From Aquila chrysaetos chrysaetos (Eukaryota; Chordata; Aves; Accipitriformes; Accipitridae): a stretch of DNA of 64,000 nt. The stretch is taken from assembly GCF_900496995.4 (NCBI RefSeq), contig NW_024470325.1, forward strand, positions 1,149,012 to 1,213,011, in the 5' to 3' direction. The translations under genes were made by a program, and so were the position numbers. Shown one piece after another: positions 44,646 through 55,905 of this stretch (positions are counted from its first letter, which is position 1; each line of letters starts with the position of its first letter). The notes under the pieces were generated by a model. That model was given only the letters and a program-made list of their open reading frames with translations, made no database searches and was not told where the DNA came from.

Positions 44646-47600
44646 ATGTCGGGGGCGGGGCTGGGGGCGAGGTCCTGGCGCGGGGGGGCGGAGCCCTCCG
44701 AGAGCAGCCCCGAGCCCCCCTCCCCCTCCAGCTCCCGGCCCCCCCCCCTCCGACACCAGCCCCAGCCCCAGCGAGGAGACCACGCCCCCTCCCCACGGCC
44801 CCGCCCACGGGAGGGGCAGGGCGGGGCCGGGGGGCGGGACCTCAGCCTGCCCCGCCCCCCCGGAGGCCGGCCTGGCCTGCGACAGGAACCTGGCGCTCTT
44901 CGAGGTGAGGCCTTGGCCCCCCTCCTCGTTAGGGGCCCCCTCCTCGTTAGGGGCCCCCTCGTTAGCGCCTGCCCACCCACCCCTTTCCCCGCAGGAGGAG
45001 CTGGCCACCCGCCCCCGCGTCCCCGCCCTCCTGCGCCGCATCGCCCCGTACAGCGCCCTCAGCCCCGACAGCGACGATGGACGTGTCCCGGTGAGGAGAG
45101 GATGAGGAAGGGGTCGGGGGGGATGAGGAAGGGGTCAGGGGACCCCGGTGTCCATGGGAGGGACCCCTGTGTCCGGGGAGGGGACCCTGGCATTTGGGGA
45201 CGGGGATGAGGAAGGGGTCAGGGGGATGACGAAGGGGTTCGGGGGACCCTGATGTCCGGGGAGGGGACCCCAGCATCTGGGGACGGGGATGAGGAAGGGG
45301 TGAGGGGGATGAGGAAGGGGTCAGGGGGATGACGAAGGGGTTCAGGGGACCCTGGTGTTCGGGGAAGGGACCCCGGCGTTTGAGGAGGGGACCCCTGTGT
45401 CCGGGGAGGGGACTCCAGCATCTGGGGACGGGGATGACAAAGGGGTGAGGGGGATGAAGAAGGGGTTCAGGGGACCGTGGTGTTTGGGGAAGGGACCCCT
45501 GTGGCTGGGGAGGGGACCCAGGTGTCTGGGAGGGGGATGAGGAAAGCGTCAGGGGTCCCTGGCATTTGGGGAGGGGACCCCAGTGTCCACAGGAGGGACC
45601 CCTGTGTCCAGGGAGGGGACCCTGGCAATTGGTGGGGGGACCCAGGCATCCGGGGAGGAGACCCCAGCGTTCGGGAGGGGGATGAGGAGGGGGTCAGGGG
45701 ACCCCGGCATTTGGGGAGGGGACCCTGGCTTCCAGGGAAGGGACCCCGGCGCCCGTGAGGGCAGACCCCCCCCCCCCCCCCCCCAGCCACGGGTCCGGCC
45801 GTGACGGGGACCCCCCTGGCCGGGCGCAGCGGCGGCTTTTGGGGACGCTGCGGGGGGTGGCGGGGCCGTCCCTGCAGACGCTGCTGGGGCTGGTGCTGGT
45901 GCTGCGGCTGCCCTGGGTGGTCGGCACCGGAGGGGTCCTGCAGGTCTCCGCCATCGGCCTCCTGCTCGGAGCCTGCGTGAGTGGGGCCGGGGGTCGGAGG
46001 TCACGGGCCGGGGGTCGGAGGTTGACGGCCTGGGGTCACGGGGGACGGGGGGGGTGCCCCCGGGGCGTTGCGGGAGGGGGGTCGTGGCCTGGGGTCGGGG
46101 GATCGCACGTGGGGTCACGGCTGGGGTCGGCGGTGGAGCGCCGCGGTCACGTTTGGGGTCAGGGGTCACGGATGGGGTCACTGGTGGGGTCAGAGGTCGT
46201 GCCCCAGGGCTACCCCCGGGACCGGGGGTCGCGTCTGGTTGAGGGGTCACGCCTGGGGTTGCGCGGAGGGTCGGGGGTCACGTGGTGGGGTCGCAGGTCT
46301 GGCCTGGGGTCAAGCAGGGGTCGCGCTCGGTGGTACAGGGGAGGGGTCACGGGGTCAGGGGTCACGGGGGTCAGGGGTCACGTCTCCTCCCCCCTCAGAC
46401 CGTGCTGACCGCCGTGTCCCTGAGCGCCATCGCCACCAACGGCCTCGACCCTGGTTAGTGCGGGCGGGGGGGGGGGCGGGGGGGGGGCAGGGAGCGTGGG
46501 GGTGGCCCCCTGCCCCGCCCCCCCTGCTGACATCATGGGTGGGCGTGGCAGGGGGCTGCCCCCTGGGGCTGCTGTCGGGGGCGCTGGGCCCCGAGGCGGG
46601 GGGGGGCCGTGGGGCTCTGCGCCTTCCTCAGCGCCGCCTTCGCCGCCGCCGCCGCCGCCCTGGGGGCCGCCGAGATCCTGCTGGTGGGTCGGGGCCCTTT
46701 AAGGGGTGGGGCAGGGCGGGGCCGGGCAGGGAGGGGGGCGGGGCCGGGCCCTGGCAGAAGTGGGGTGAGGGCCTGGGGGAGAGGGGAGAGCTGGGGGGGG
46801 CGGGGCCACAGGGGAGGGTGTGGTGAAGTGGGGGCGGGGCCTCAGGGGAGGGGCTGCCTGGGGGTGGTGGGTGGGGCCTCCTGGGGAAAGGGCGGGGCCT
46901 GATAATGGTGGGGTGGGGCTTCCTCAGCCAGGGCCACTGGGGAGGGAGGAGTATTGGGGGTGTGGCCGTCTTGAAGGGGGCGGGGCCTCCCGGGCCAGGG
47001 CAGCTGGGGTGTGGCCCGGTGGGCGGGACTGGGCGGGCGAGGGCGGGGCACGGGTGCCTCACCCCTCTCTCCGCAGGTGTACGTGGCCCCCCAGGCGGCC
47101 GTCCTGCCGGGGCGGGGCCGCGGGGGCCGGCTGAACAACGGGCGTGGCTATGGGGCGGGGCTGCTGGGGCTGCTGGGGCTGGGGGCCGCTGCCCCCCCCC
47201 GCCGCCCGCGCCGCCCCCCTGGGCCCCGCCGGGCTGCTGCTGGCCCTGCTGGGGCTGCAGGCGGGGGCCCTGCGCGCCGCCCTGCCGGGGGGGGGCCCCG
47301 CATGCGTGAGTTAGCCTTGCTCTTCCTTCTCTCCGTATGCAAATGACATGCTAATGAGGCACTGACGGTCTTCTCCCCTCGCAGGCTCTGCCTGCCCGCC
47401 CAGCCCGGCGGCCGCCTCCAGCCCTGCCCCACGGCCCGGCCCCCCGGCGCGGGGGGCAACGACACCCCGGAGGCGCGTCCGGCCTTCCCGGGGCCCAGCG
47501 CACGCCTGCTGGCGCGTGAGTCGATACGGGCGGGGCGTGGGGCGTGGCAAGGGCGTGGCAAGGCTGTGGGGTGACGTGGGGGCACGCCTCAAGGGTACGG

Positions 47601-50600
47601 GAGATCGGGGCGGGGGGGGGGGGGTGTGGGCGGGGGGGAGGGACCCGGGCGTGCCCCACCCTGCTCCCCACCCCACAGAGAACTTGTGGCCCCGCCCCCC
47701 CGAGCCGGGGCTGGGGGTGGGGCCGGGCGGGGCCGAGGATGATGACGACGATGACTCCTCCTTCGGGGTCCTGCTGGGGCTGAGCCTGCCCACCGCCTCG
47801 GGTGAGCGCGGGGACCCCGGCCGTGGGGGGGGGGGACACCCCCCCCCCACCCCCCACCCCCCCCGGTGTTTGGGAAGGGACGCGTTTTGGGCAAACCCAG
47901 GCGTCGGGGAGGGGACATGGGCGTGGTGAGGGGGGGGGACACACCCAGGGGCGCAAGGAGGGGACCCTGGCATCCGGGAGGGGGACATGTGCAGGGTGGG
48001 GGACACCCGGGGGTCCAAGGAGGGGACCCCAACGTCCTGGCGGGGGACCCAAGCGTGTGGGAGGGGACCCGGGTGTTCGGGAGGGACCCTGAAAGAGGAC
48101 GCAGGTATCTCTGGGGGGGCCCCCCCAGGGTGGGGTGGATCCAGGGGGGCTGCGGGTGGGACCCTGGGGAGAGACGGGATGGGGGGGGCAACGACGACAC
48201 CCAGACCCAAGCGTCCCGGGGGCAGGGGTGCTGTGGGGCTGCAGCCGCTCCGGGGAGCTCCGTGACGTCGCCCGCTCCGTCCCGGCCGGGAGCCTGGGGG
48301 CCTGCCCTGGTCACCGCCCTGGGTTGCATCCGCTGCACGATTTACGGGGGGGACACTGAAATCCAGGGGGAGGCGAGGGATTTGTGGGGGGGCACCCTGA
48401 AATTGGCATTCTTCTTGAGAAAGGGGAGGGTCTGGAGGGAGGAGGGCTGTGTGGGGGAACGGCAGGGGGTTTGGGGAGGCGGTGACCCCCCTGTGTGGGG
48501 TGGTTGGGGAGGGTCACTCGGAAGGGGGGGTCACCCCGTTTTGGGGTGGGGGTGCCTGGTTTTGGGGGGGTGTTTCCTTGACAGTGCAGACCTGAGCGCG
48601 GCCCTGCTGCTGGGGGCTTCCGTCGAGGGGCAGCTGCTGCGTGACAAGTGAGTGTCCCCGGCGGGTCCGTAGTGTCCCAGTGGTGTCCCCAGGAATCCTG
48701 GTGTCCCCAGAGGGAGTCCTTGCTATCCCTAGAGGGGTCCTGCAGCGTCCCAGTGGTGTCCCTGGCCCTCCTGGTGTCCCCAGGGGTGTCCCTGGTATCC
48801 CTAGGGAGGTCCTGCAGCATCCCAGTGGTGTCCCCAGTCAGTTTCTTGTGTCCCACTGGTGTTGTTGGAGGGGGTTCCCAGTGTACCCAGGGAGTCCTTA
48901 ATGTCCCAATGGTGTCCCTAGTGTCCTCGGGGGGGTCCCTGGTATCCCTAGCGAGTCCTGCAGCGTCCCAGTGGTGTCCCCATACAGTTCCTTATGTCTT
49001 ACTGGTGTCCTTGGGGTGTCCCCGCGGCGTCCCCAGTGTTTCTTTGCCGGCCTTGGGGAGGTCCCCTATGTCCTGGTGGTGTCTCCAGCGAGTCCAGTAT
49101 ATCCCTAAGAGCGTCCCCAGTGTTTCCAGGGATGTCCCCGATGTCCCCGTGCCGTCTCCCGTGCCCCCGAGGGGGTCCCCAGTGTCCAAATGCTGTCCCT
49201 AGGGGGTCCCCAGAGGGTCCCCAGCGCCCCTATGGGGGTCCCCAATGTCCCAGCGGCATCCCCTGCGGGAGGTCACTGGCGTCCCTAGGGAGACCCTCGA
49301 TGTCTTCGGGGGGGTCCCCCGAAGATTGTGACACCTCCGTCCCCCCAGGTTCGGCGGGTCTCTGCGTGGGACGCCGGTGGCGGGGGCGGCCTCGTGGCCG
49401 TCCCCGTGGGTGCCGCTGGCCGGGGCCCTGTTGTCGGCGGCGGGGGCCGGGCTGCAGGCGCTGCTGGGGGGCAGCCGGCTGCTGCGGGGGCTGGCCCGGA
49501 CCCGTGCCCTGCCCCTGCCCCACGTGAGTGCCCCACGTGCGTGTGTGCGTGCGTGTCCCCCGTCCCCCGCCATCGCGGCACCGTGCCCTTATCTTTTTCT
49601 CTGTCGTCCCCCCACCCCCCGCCCCCCCGCAGGCGCTGGGTCGGGGTCGGCTCTGGCCGCTGGCGGCGACGGCGGCGGTGGCCGAGCTGGGCGTCCTCCT
49701 CGGCTCCCTCGACCTGCTGGCGCCCGTCCTCTCCGTGTGCGGTGACAAGCCCTGACGTCGCAGCCTCCGAGAGCCGAGGCGACGGCGGCGACGCGGTGAC
49801 GACGCCCTCCTTCCTCCCCCCCCCCCCTCTTCGTCACAGGTTCTGGCTGACGTCTTACCTGGGGCTCAACCTGGCCTGCGCCCTGCAGGGGCTGTTGCCC
49901 ACCCCCGGCTGGAGCCCCCGCTGCCGCCTCTACCACTGGTAAGACCCGCGGGACCCCCCTCCGCCCCGCAGCCCGCTCCAACCCGGACACCGGGGTCCCC
50001 CCGGGGATGCCGGGGTGTCCCCCCCCCGGATGCCGGGGGTCCCCGCCGTCCGACGCCCGTGTTCCCCGCAGGGGGGTGTCGCTGGCGGGAGCGGGGCTGT
50101 GCCTGGGGCTGATGCTGGTGACCTGCTGGTACTGCGCTCTCCTGGCCTTGGGTATCGGTGCCACCGCCTACAAGTACCTGGAGTACCGCGGGTGAGGGGG
50201 GGTCCCCACACCCGCCCGGGGGGTCGGGGTCCCTTTTCGGATGCCGGGGTGCCCTACCGCTGCTCTCCTCTCCCTTGCAGGGCGCAGAGCGAGTGGGGGG
50301 AAGGACTGCGGGGTCTCTCCCTCAGCGCTGCCCGCTTCGCCCTCCTGCGCCTGGAAGACGGGCAGCCCCCCGCGCCCAGCTGGAGGTGAGCACCCCACGC
50401 TCGGCGGAGCCCCCCCCCCCGGATGCCGGGGTCCCAGATGCGTGCCTACCTGCGCATTCGCCTGTCTCGCCTTCCTCGCCTTCGCAGGCCGCAGCTGCTG
50501 GTGCTGCTGAAGCTGGACGAGGAGCTGCGGGCGACGCAGCCCCAGTTGCTGGCCCTGGCCGCCCAGCTGCAGGCGGGGAAGGGGCTGACGGTCGTCGGCT

Positions 50601-53600
50601 CCGTCATCCCCGGGGACCTGCCCCAGGACCAGCCCCGCGCCCGCGCCGCCGAGCAGGTCAGCGTCCCCGCCGGCGGGGTGGCCCCTGTGGGGCTGGGTCC
50701 CTATGGGTCAGGGTCCCTATGGAGGTGGGTCCCTACAGAGCTGGGTCCCTATGGGAGCTGGGGTCGGTGTGGAGCTGGATTCTTGTGGGTCACGGTTCCT
50801 ATGGAGCAGGGTTTTTACGGGTCAGGGTCCCTACGGAGCTGGGTTGTTATGTGTCAGGGTGTCTATGGAGCTGGTTTTCTGTGGGTGTGGGCCTGTATGG
50901 ATTGTGGTCCCTACGGAGCTGAGTCCATATGGGTCAGGGTTCCTATGGAGCTGGGTCTCTATGGGAGCTGAGTTGTTATGGGTCAGGGTCCCTATGGAGC
51001 TGCGTTGTTATGGGTCAGGGTCCCTATGGAGCTGTTTTCTGTGGGCGCGGGTCCCTACGGATCATGGTTCCTACGGAGCTGTGTCCCTATGGGTCAGGGT
51101 CCCTATGGAGCTGGGTTGCTATGGGTCAGGGTCCCTATGGAGCTGGTTTTCTGTGGGCGCGGGTCCCTACGGATCATGGTCCCTACAGAGCTGTGTCCCT
51201 ATGGGTCAGGGTCCCTATGGAGCTGCGTTGTTATGGGTCAGGGTCCCTATGGAGCTGGTTTTCTGTGAGTGTGGGTCCCTACAGACTGTGATCCCTCTGG
51301 AGCTGGGTCCGTATGGGTCAGGGTTTCTATGGAGCTGGATCCCTATGGAGCTAGGTTGTTAAGGGTCAGGGTCCCTATGGGTCAGCGTCCCTATGGAGGT
51401 GGTTTTCTGTGGCTGGAGGTCCCTACTGATCATGGTTCCTATGGGAGCGCGTCCCTATGGGTCAGGGTCCCTATGGAACTGGGTTCCTTATTGGAGCTGG
51501 GGTTGGTGTGGAGCTGGATTCTTATGGGTCGGGGTCCCTATGCAGCTGGTTTTCTGTGGGTGTGAGTCCTTACGGGTCGCGGTTGCTACAGAGCTGGGTT
51601 CCTATGGGACCGTGTTCCTATGGGTCAGGGTCGCTATAGAGGTGGGTTCCTATGGGAGCTGTGTCCCTATGGGTCAGGGTGTCTATGGAGCTGGTTTTGT
51701 GTGGGTGTGGGTCGCTACAGATCGTGGTCCCTACGGAGCTAGGCTCTTATGGATTAGGGTCTCTATGAGTCAGTATCCCTACGGAGCTGGTTTTCTGTGG
51801 GTGTCGGTCCTTATGGGTCATGGTTGCTGCGGAGCTGGGTGCCTATGTGTGTGTGTCGCCATGGGTCAGGGTCCCTGTGGAGGTGGGTTGCTATGGGATC
51901 TGTGTCCCTATGGAGCTAGTATCTTATGGATCACGGTTCCTATGGATCAGTATCCCTACGGAGCTGGTTTTCTGTGGGTTTTTTATGGGTCACGGTCCCT
52001 ACGGGGCTGGCTGCCTGTAGAAGCACATCTCTATGGGTCAGGGTCCCTATACATTCAGATCCCTGCAGGCTGGGGTCCCTGGGGTGGGGGGGTCCGTATG
52101 AGATTTGTCTCCCCATAGCTCCGCCTCCCTGTGGGGTGTCCCCCCCCTCCCCGCACCGGGAGACACCCCCAGCCCCTGACTGCTCTCTCCCCTCGCCCCC
52201 CCCCCCCCCAGGCGCTGCGGGCAGGGCTGGCCGGGGCGGGGGCGCGGGGCTTCGTACAGGTGCTGGTGGCACCGGGTCGGGGGCCGGGACTGGCGGCACT
52301 GGTGCAGGGCTGCGGGCTGGGGGCCCTGCGCCCCAACGCCGTCCTGATGGGCTGGCCCCACGGCTGGCGCCGGCGGCACGACCCCGTGGCTGCCCGGAGA
52401 TTTGTCGGTACGGGGGGCGGGACGCGGTGGGGGGGAAGAAGGGGGATACGGGCGAATTTGGGGACGTGGGGGTGGGATGCGGGGAGGCGTGGGGAGAAGG
52501 GGGGGGGGATGTGGGGGAACAGGGGACAGACACAGGGGAACAGGGGGGAAAGGGGGGGACATGGGGGGCAGGAGGGGACGGGGGGGCAGATGTGGGGACA
52601 TGGGAGAACAAGGTGGGATGTGGATGTGGCGGGGACAGGCAACCTGGGGGTCCTGAGGGGCTGGGACCCCCCCTCACCCTCTCCCCAGAGGTGGGGGCCG
52701 TGGGGGTCTGCACCCCCCCAAGCCCCCCCCCCCCGCCCTTCCCCACTGTCTCCCTAGAGCTGCTGCGGGTGGCGGGGGCCGGTGGCCGGGCGCTGCTGGT
52801 GGCCAAGGGACCGCTGGGGGCCGGTGCACCGGGGGGGACCCTGGACGTCTGGTGGGTGGTGGGCGACGGGCGGCTGCTCACCCTCCTGCCCCTGCTGCTG
52901 CGACAGCACCCCGTACGTGGGGCTGGGGGGGGCCGGGGGGGGGTGCTGGGGGGGCTACGAGTACTTTAGGGCAGGAGAGGGAGTGGGGGGACTATGGGGT
53001 GCTGCGGGGGGGGGGGGTAGGGAGTGTTTGGGAGGCCAGGGTGGGTGCTGGGGGGGCTATGGGTTCTATAGGGCAGGAGAGGGAGTGGGGGGGTTGTGGG
53101 GTGCTGAGGGCGGTCCAGGGGAATGCTGGGGGGGGCTATGGGTTCTATAGGGCAGGAGAGGGAGTGGTGGGGTTGGGGGGTGCTGGGGGGGGGGCCAGGG
53201 TGGGTGCTGTGGGGCTTAGGGAGTGCTGGGGGGGGCCAGGGTGGGTGCTGGGGGGGGACTAAGGGGTGTTGGGGGGGCTATGGGTACTATGGGGGGGGTT
53301 ATGGGGTGCTGTGAGTTGGGTGGGTGCTATTGGGAGCAACGGGCGCTGTGGGGGGGCTCTGGGGTGCCGGGGGGCAGGGGTGGGTGCTGGGGGGGGGCTC
53401 TGGGGTGCCGGGGGGCAGGGGTGGGTGCTGTGGGGGGGCTCTGGGGTGCCGTGGGGCAGGGGTGGGTGCTGTGGGGGGGCTCTGGGGTGCCGGGGGGCAG
53501 GGGTGGGTGCTGTGGGGGGGCTCTGGGGTGCTGTGGGGCAGGCGCTGTGGGGTGCCGTGGGGACCGCAGGGTGCCGTGGGACGGGCACTGTGGGTGCGGT

Positions 53601-55905
53601 GGGTCGGGCGCCGTGGGTCGGGCGCCGTGGGGTGCTGTGGGTCGCTGTGGGTCGGTGTGGGTGCCGTGGGTCGGTGTGGGTCTTGCCGTGGGTCGCCGTG
53701 GGTCGCCGTGGGTCGCCCCAGGCCTGGCGGGGGTGCCGGGTGCGTCTGTTCACGGTGGCGTTGCTGGAGGACAACAGCGTGCGGCTGCGGCGGCTGCTGG
53801 AGGCCGTCGCCCGCCGGAGGGGGCTGCCCGCCCAGACCCACGTCGTCGAGCTGGTGAGACCTGGGTACCCCCCCCCCCAAAAAAAAACGCTTGGGTGTCG
53901 TGTCCTGTCCCCCCCCCCAAAAAAACCACAAACCGCTTGCATCTTTTCCCGCAGCACGACAGCGACGTCTCGGCGTACACCTACGAGCGGACGCTGATGA
54001 TGGAGCAGCGCTCCCAGATGCTGCGGCAGATGCGGCAGGCGCAGGTAACGCCGCGGGGACGCCGCGCCGGGGGGGAGAGGTTGGGGGCCCCCGGGGTCGC
54101 CGCGTGCCCCCAGCCGACGCGGGGTGACGCGCTGCGGCAAAGGGGGGGGGGGATGTCGTGGGGCGTGACGTCACGCAGCGTCGTGGGGCGTGACGTCACG
54201 CAGCGTCGCGTGACGTCACGCGCCCCCCCAGCCCCCGCCCCGGGGCACGGTGACGCGCGGCGACGCGCCGCAGCAGGCGGTGATGTCGTGAGGTGTGACA
54301 TCACGTGTGACTGCCAGTGATGTCACAGGGAGGCCCCACCCCGTCGCAGGCCCCCAGTGCCGGGGAGGAGGAGGAGGAGGAAGAGGAGAGAGGTGCCCCC
54401 CGCCGGGGCCCCAGCCCGTGAGTGCCACTGGGGGGACTGGGATGTACTTGGGGCGGGCATTGGGAGGCGCTGGGGAGGGAGCTATGGATCATACTGGGAG
54501 TCATGGAGACGGCACTGGACTATACTGGTTTGAGGCTGTGGGCCACGCTGCAAGTCATGGGGAGGGTCTGCGCCATACCAGGACTCGCTGGGAGGCACTG
54601 GTGTATACGGGGAGGGAGCAAGGGATTTGCGGATATACTGGGAGGCGGCGGGGGGGGGGGCGGGGGGAGGCAGGGAGGGATGCTGGGGAGGGCGGTGTGG
54701 GCACTGGTGGGCACCGGCCCGTACTGGTGCGCACTGGTGGTGACTGGTGGTCGCTGGGAGGGGGAACGTGCGGCGCATGCACGCGGCGGAGCGGCTGAAC
54801 GAGGCGGTGGGACGGTGCTCGGGGGGGGCCCGGCTGGTGCTGCTGGACCTGCCCCCCCCGCCGCCCCCCCGGCCCCCCCGGCCCCTCGACAACTGTATCC
54901 TGCGGGGAGGGGGAATGGGGAAAAACACGGGAAAGAAGAGAAAAGGGGGGGGGGGAACTGGGAGGAATGGGGGGAAATGGGGAAGGAATGGGGTAGGCAG
55001 GGAAACTGGGGCGAAACGGGGAAAACCAGGGAAAAAACGGGGGAGAAATGGGGGGGGGGAATGGGGAAAAACAGGGTAAACGGGGGAAAAAATGGGAAAG
55101 AGAGAGGGGAAATGGAAAATGGGGAAAAATGGGGAGAATGGGGTGGAGCGAGGAAATGCGGAAAGCGGGGAGAAACAGCGAATGGCGGAACAGGGAGACG
55201 TGGTGAAAATGGGGGAAAGCCAGGAAAAATGGGAAAAACAGAAACGGGGGGAGGGGGGGGGGAGCGGGGCACAAGCGGGGGAAATGGGCAAACTGGGGTA
55301 AAATTGGGTGGAAAATAGTGGAATGGGGAGAAAAGGGGAGAAAAAAAGGGGGGGGGGGAAGAGAAAGATGGGGTAAAGTGGGGCACAAACCAGGGCAAAA
55401 ATGAGGCAAAATGGGCAAAACGCAGAGTCTGGGGTTCTGTGAAAACAGCAAAACCAGGGAAACTGGGGGCAAAACCGGGACGGAAGTGGGAGAAATGCGA
55501 CAAAACTGGGCAAAAATGGTGTAAACCACTGAAAATAGGCCCAAAATGGGGAAACTGTGGGGAAGACTGGGGCAAAATGGGGGGAACTGGGGCGGGGGGG
55601 GGGCAGTTGGAGGGGACTTATGGGTCGATTGGGGGAAATTGGGGGCAGTTCTGGGGTGGCTGGGAGATGGGGGGGCAGTTGGGGGGGAGTTGGGGGGCAG
55701 TTGTGGGGCACATGGGGCAGTTGTGGGGCGGAATTGGGGGGGAATTGGGGGGCAGTTGTGGGGCAGTGGGGGGGGGCACTTGTGGGTCAGCCGTGGGTCA
55801 GGCCCTTGACGTGGGTCAGACCTGGAGTTCCTGGAGGTGCTGACGGAGGGGCTGGGGCCGGTGCTGCTGGTGCGGGGGGGCGACGGGGACCCCCCCGGCC
55901 CCTGA
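44646..55905 (+). CDS. SLC12A6: K-Cl cotransporter (KCC type), closest to KCC3/SLC12A6
   Basis: KCCs carry K+ and Cl- together out of cells. Twenty-three exons are read: 44646-44904, 44995-45090, 45787-45976, 46399-46453, 46552-46683, 47077-47305, 47385-47515, 47679-47801, 48226-48322, 48585-48647, 49349-49523, 49633-49736, 49840-49938, 50072-50191, 50281-50385, 50488-50656, 52212-52407, 52758-52912, 53722-53853, 53955-54044, 54350-54417, 54761-54894, 55820-55905; about 1000 residues. Landmarks: [13 protein letters not shown]1 [23 protein letters not shown]-like [92 protein letters not shown] and the NOP10 neighbour favour KCC3 over KCC1 and KCC4, but divergence is high and an extra KCC paralogue is possible. 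The exofacial loop is short, with one NDT glycosylation site. Exons 1, 3, 5, 6 and 9 have frame conflicts, mostly in G/C runs. Confidence 0.85.
45091..45786. repeat. GGGATGAGGAAGGGGTCAGG minisatellite, cotransporter intron
   Basis: Units combine gggatgaggaaggggtcagg with ggaccccggtgtccgggga in variable order. They fill the intron between the exons ending at 45090 and starting at 45787. Confidence 0.88.
45985..46395. repeat. GGGGTCACGG-type repeat, cotransporter intron
   Basis: Irregular units built on ggggtcacg and ggggtcgg fill this 420-bp intron. Confidence 0.8.
47802..48225. repeat. GGGGACCCxGGCGTCCGGGA repeat, cotransporter intron
   Basis: About 20-bp degenerate units with ggaggggaccc, related in phrase to the array at 45091-45786. 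The intron between the exons at 47679 and 48226. Confidence 0.7.
48655..49320. repeat. TCCCCAGTGGTGTCCC minisatellite, cotransporter intron
   Basis: Units of 15-60 bp share gtccccagtggtgtccc and gtatccctag. They fill the intron before the exon at 49349. Confidence 0.85.
50690..52085. repeat. GGGTCAGGGTCCCTATGGAGCTG minisatellite, 1.4 kb
   Basis: About 40 or more units of roughly 16-33 bp with the words ggtccctatgg, agctggg and gggtcaggg. Long plus-strand frames encode WVRVPMELG-like peptides and are repeat artefacts. The array fills the largest intron of the gene, between the exons ending at 50656 and starting at 52212. Confidence 0.92.
52915..53720. repeat. GGGGTGCTGGGGGGGCTATGGG and GGGGCTCTGGGGTGCCG arrays
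   Basis: One series with ggggctatgggttctatagg runs to about 53300. A cleaner 60-bp series (ggctctggggtgccgggggg, caggggtgggtgctgtgggg) covers 53345-53535. Then gtgggtcgccgtg units run to the acceptor at 53721. Confidence 0.9.
54895..55819. repeat. A/G-rich GGGGAAAATGGGG repeat in the last cotransporter intron
   Basis: Almost pure purine on the plus strand from 54900 to 55560, with words such as ggggaaaa and aaaatgggg. From 55600 it passes into ggcagttgggggg units. No exon is recognised inside. Confidence 0.88.

Noticed and set aside
50703-51362. Reiterated WVRVPMELG protein
   Set aside because: It is a translation of the GGTCCCTATGGAGCTGGG array inside a cotransporter intron.
44646-55905. 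Cotransporter as a dead pseudogene
   Set aside because: Splice sites and phases agree for nearly all 23 exons and conserved motifs persist to the C-terminus. Frame conflicts fall mostly in homopolymers, so error is likelier than decay.
44646-55905. Cotransporter as an NKCC/NCC (SLC12A1-3)
   Set aside because: The C-terminal [15 protein letters not shown] and NVRRMH blocks and the long loop position before ENLW are KCC hallmarks not found in NKCCs.
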